A DNA stretch of 33,452 nt, taken from assembly GCA_900549775.1 (NCBI GenBank), contig URPR01000013.1, forward strand, positions 1 to 33,452, given 5' to 3'. This stretch comes from an uncultured Oscillospiraceae bacterium (lineage in GTDB: Bacteria > Bacillota > Clostridia > Oscillospirales > Acutalibacteraceae). Shown piece by piece: positions 32,151 through 33,452 of this stretch. The position numbers and the translations under genes were made by a program. A model generated the notes under the pieces. The model did no database searches. It had not been told where the DNA came from and saw only the letters and a program-made list of their open reading frames with translations. How positions within the stretch are numbered: the stretch's first letter is position 1; every line of letters starts with the position of its first letter.

Positions 32151-32849
32151 ATGCGAAAAAAGATGATTGCAATGCTTTTTGTGCTGATATTGGCATTAAG
32201 CGGTTGCGCCGATGTTTCAACAGCCCCCGCAGAAAGTGATAATTATGAGCCTGTAACGGAAACAGAAGCCGCCGCCGAAACAGAAAGCAGTTCTTTCTCG
32301 GAAAGTAGAGAAAGTGAAAGTGCCAAAACGGATACTGAGCTTGAAAGCAATGCCGAAGTTACAGAGTATGAGCCTGTTGAAAGCGAAACTCCAAAGCAGA
32401 CCGAGTCTGTATCGCAAGGGAAAAATCAAGTATCTGAAACGAAACCTGCGGTAACAGAAGGCAGCTCTGCTCCTGTCAAAAAGCCAGAGAAAACAGGGCC
32501 GCCTGCGGAGATACCAACGCAAACAGTCCCCGAAGATACAAAACCTAAAACCGCCTATGATTATGAATTTGACATTGAAGCGGTTAAAGCGGATTGCATC
32601 GGCATTGGTCTTGGTATGGGGCTTGCATTAGACAGCTCATTCACTCCGAGTAATTCTACTTGGTGGAAACCCGTAACGGCATCACAGAACAATCAGGGCG
32701 AAGCATTAAAGCAGAGCCTTGAACGCTATATCACATTCCATACCGTCGAAAATCTCGGCGCATACGGAATTGATAAAATCACAGCTTTTAATATTTATTG
32801 CGAAGCAAGAGGAAACGGCAGCTACTCGATTTATTTCCTATTTGCGTAA
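32151..32849 (+). CDS. Surface lipoprotein with Ser/Glu/Thr-rich linker
   Basis: The 232-residue protein has a lipoprotein signal (MRKKMIAMLFVLILALSGC) with lipobox LSGC, so Cys19 should carry the lipid anchor. Residues 25 to about 138 are a disordered Ser/Glu/Thr/Pro-rich stretch. The last 95 residues look folded (FDIEAVKADCIGIGLGMGLA, WWKPVTASQNNQGEALKQS). No enzyme motif is seen. The place before a thioester-domain adhesin suggests a cell-surface role in conjugation or attachment. It is complete and not frameshifted, unlike the three genes upstream. Confidence 0.75.
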   Translation: MRKKMIAMLFVLILALSGCADVSTAPAESDNYEPVTETEAAAETESSSFSESRESESAKTDTELESNAEVTEYEPVESETPKQTESVSQGKNQVSETKPAVTEGSSAPVKKPEKTGPPAEIPTQTVPEDTKPKTAYDYEFDIEAVKADCIGIGLGMGLALDSSFTPSNSTWWKPVTASQNNQGEALKQSLERYITFHTVENLGAYGIDKITAFNIYCEARGNGSYSIYFLFA

Positions 32850-32865
32850 GCGACTATCAGGCTTT

Positions 32866-32895
32866 TCCCTCTGTTAAAAGCAGAGGGATTTTTTT
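32866..32895 (+). terminator. Rho-independent terminator after the lipoprotein gene
   Basis: CCCTCTG (32867-32873) and CAGAGGG (32881-32887) with a seven-base loop, followed by A and a run of seven T. Confidence 0.8.
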
Positions 32896-32930
32896 ATGCC
32901 CAAAATCAAGAAAGGACGGTTTAACAGCCT

Positions 32931-33452
32931 ATGAAAACGAAATTTACAAAGAAAGGCAGGCGTATCCTGTCGGCGGCTCTCTGCCTGCTGATGATGGTAA
33001 CAGCTCTGCCGATGTCCGCCTTTGCGTGGACGAGCGAGGAAGGTAAAAGCTGCACATCTTCCTTTGGAGATTATTATGTCGGCTCGGACGGCGAGTATTA
33101 CCGCAGCAAAGCCCCGTATTCGTTCATTGTTTATGACAGCAACGGCGATATTTCTGTAAGGACGGCGAACGGAGAAACTGCGAAACGGGAATATCTGATG
33201 ACGGATAATAGCGGGACGCATCAGGTTTACTGCGTGGAGTCTGGCATTGATTTCAATACGGGTAATTCCTATGTGTCCAAAAGCGGAAAGAACAGCTCGT
33301 ATTTTCAAAACCTGCCGACTGACGCTCAGTTCGGTATTATGATGGCTTTGATGTATGGCTGGCGTGAGGGTAAGTCCTCTCCCGTTGCAGGCACAAACGC
33401 AGATGATTACGCTTTTGCGACCCAGACGATTATCTGGGAATATCAGCAGCAG
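32931..33452 (+). CDS. Thioester-domain (TQXA-type) surface protein, N-terminal part
   Basis: The first 174 residues of a larger protein, open to the window end. A signal peptide (basic start, hydrophobic core, cleavage near MSAFA, about residue 32) is followed by a domain with Cys101 in YCVESG and Gln165 in ATQTIIWEY. This Cys-Gln pair forms an internal thioester in TQXA/thioester domains of Gram-positive adhesins and can bond covalently to host or partner surfaces. Full-length members usually go on with Ig-like isopeptide domains and a sortase signal, outside this window. The ribosome site is AAAGGA, with a rather long spacer. Confidence 0.8.
   Translation, partial: MKTKFTKKGRRILSAALCLLMMVTALPMSAFAWTSEEGKSCTSSFGDYYVGSDGEYYRSKAPYSFIVYDSNGDISVRTANGETAKREYLMTDNSGTHQVYCVESGIDFNTGNSYVSKSGKNSSYFQNLPTDAQFGIMMALMYGWREGKSSPVAGTNADDYAFATQTIIWEYQQQ

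Larger units (their letters stand above)
28801..33452. mobile_element. End of an integrative conjugative element (Tn1549-like gene content), continues beyond window
   Basis: The element starts at the broken tRNA-Ser. Its DNA is richer in G+C than the host part, and its genes are those common on Clostridia conjugative elements: double-HTH regulator, small conserved ORF, parA, parB, lipoprotein and thioester-domain surface protein. No integrase, relaxase or type IV secretion gene is inside the window; these would lie to the right. The left 276 bases (28801-29076) hold no gene I can support but contain repeats and inverted repeats. The boundary at 28801 is inferred from where tRNA pairing breaks. 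Confidence 0.75.

Noticed and set aside
32897..32935. 12-residue ORF before the thioester protein
   Set aside because: It begins within the terminator T-run and has no ribosome site; the ATGA overlap with the next start is probably accidental.

Overview
The window looks like the chromosome of a low-GC, spore-forming member of the Clostridia (Bacillota), carrying one end of an integrated mobile element of different composition. The host evidence is the conserved Firmicutes cluster remA-gmk-rpoZ-priA-def-fmt-yugP-rsmB-rlmN-stp-prkC-rsgA, sporulation genes (spoVAE, spoVT and a GerQ-like coat gene), and AT-rich spacers with sigma-A-type promoters. I cannot name the species.

Layout. Positions 2-199 are the tail of a small membrane export protein, followed by a flavoprotein. 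From about 1483 to 13481 runs the plus-strand housekeeping block: nucleotide metabolism and RNA polymerase omega, restart helicase PriA, N-terminal processing of nascent proteins (Def, Fmt), a membrane Zn-peptidase, two rRNA methyltransferases, the PP2C/PASTA-kinase pair and the ribosome-assembly GTPase RsgA. Next come a minus-strand zinc-ribbon membrane protein, a divergent Xer-type recombinase with a perfect 17-bp palindrome between the two, and a minus-strand gene for an unusual membrane-anchored AAA+ ATPase. tRNA-Ala(GGC) and secA follow, then a minus-strand GerQ-like coat gene.

Positions 20567-24089 hold a two-gene unit: a secreted, non-lipoprotein ABC-type binding protein followed by an MFS-like transporter that carries its own extracytoplasmic sensor-like region. 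Positions 24106-27614 (minus) are a response regulator - histidine kinase - HtrA protease operon, a likely envelope-stress module. spoVAE and spoVT follow on the plus strand.

At 28739-28800 lies only the 3' half of a tRNA-Ser, broken in the anticodon stem. To its right the DNA changes character: GC rises (28 of 60 bases in the line at 30361, against 16 of 60 at 2881), and genes typical of Tn1549-like integrative conjugative elements of gut Clostridia appear. These are a double-HTH regulator, a small conserved ORF, parA, parB, a Ser/Glu/Thr-rich lipoprotein and a thioester-domain surface protein cut by the window end. Several of them (the HTH gene, parA, parB) are broken by single-base indels, and parA also has an internal deletion. 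A cluster of seven exact GAGAGAAC repeats lies near the element's end.

The best candidates for something undescribed are the binding-protein/sensor-MFS pair, the membrane-anchored Clp/torsin-like AAA+ protein with Asn in its Walker B motif, and the GAGAGAAC repeat array with the tRNA-Ser junction. All product names come from reading motifs by eye; no database search was run.
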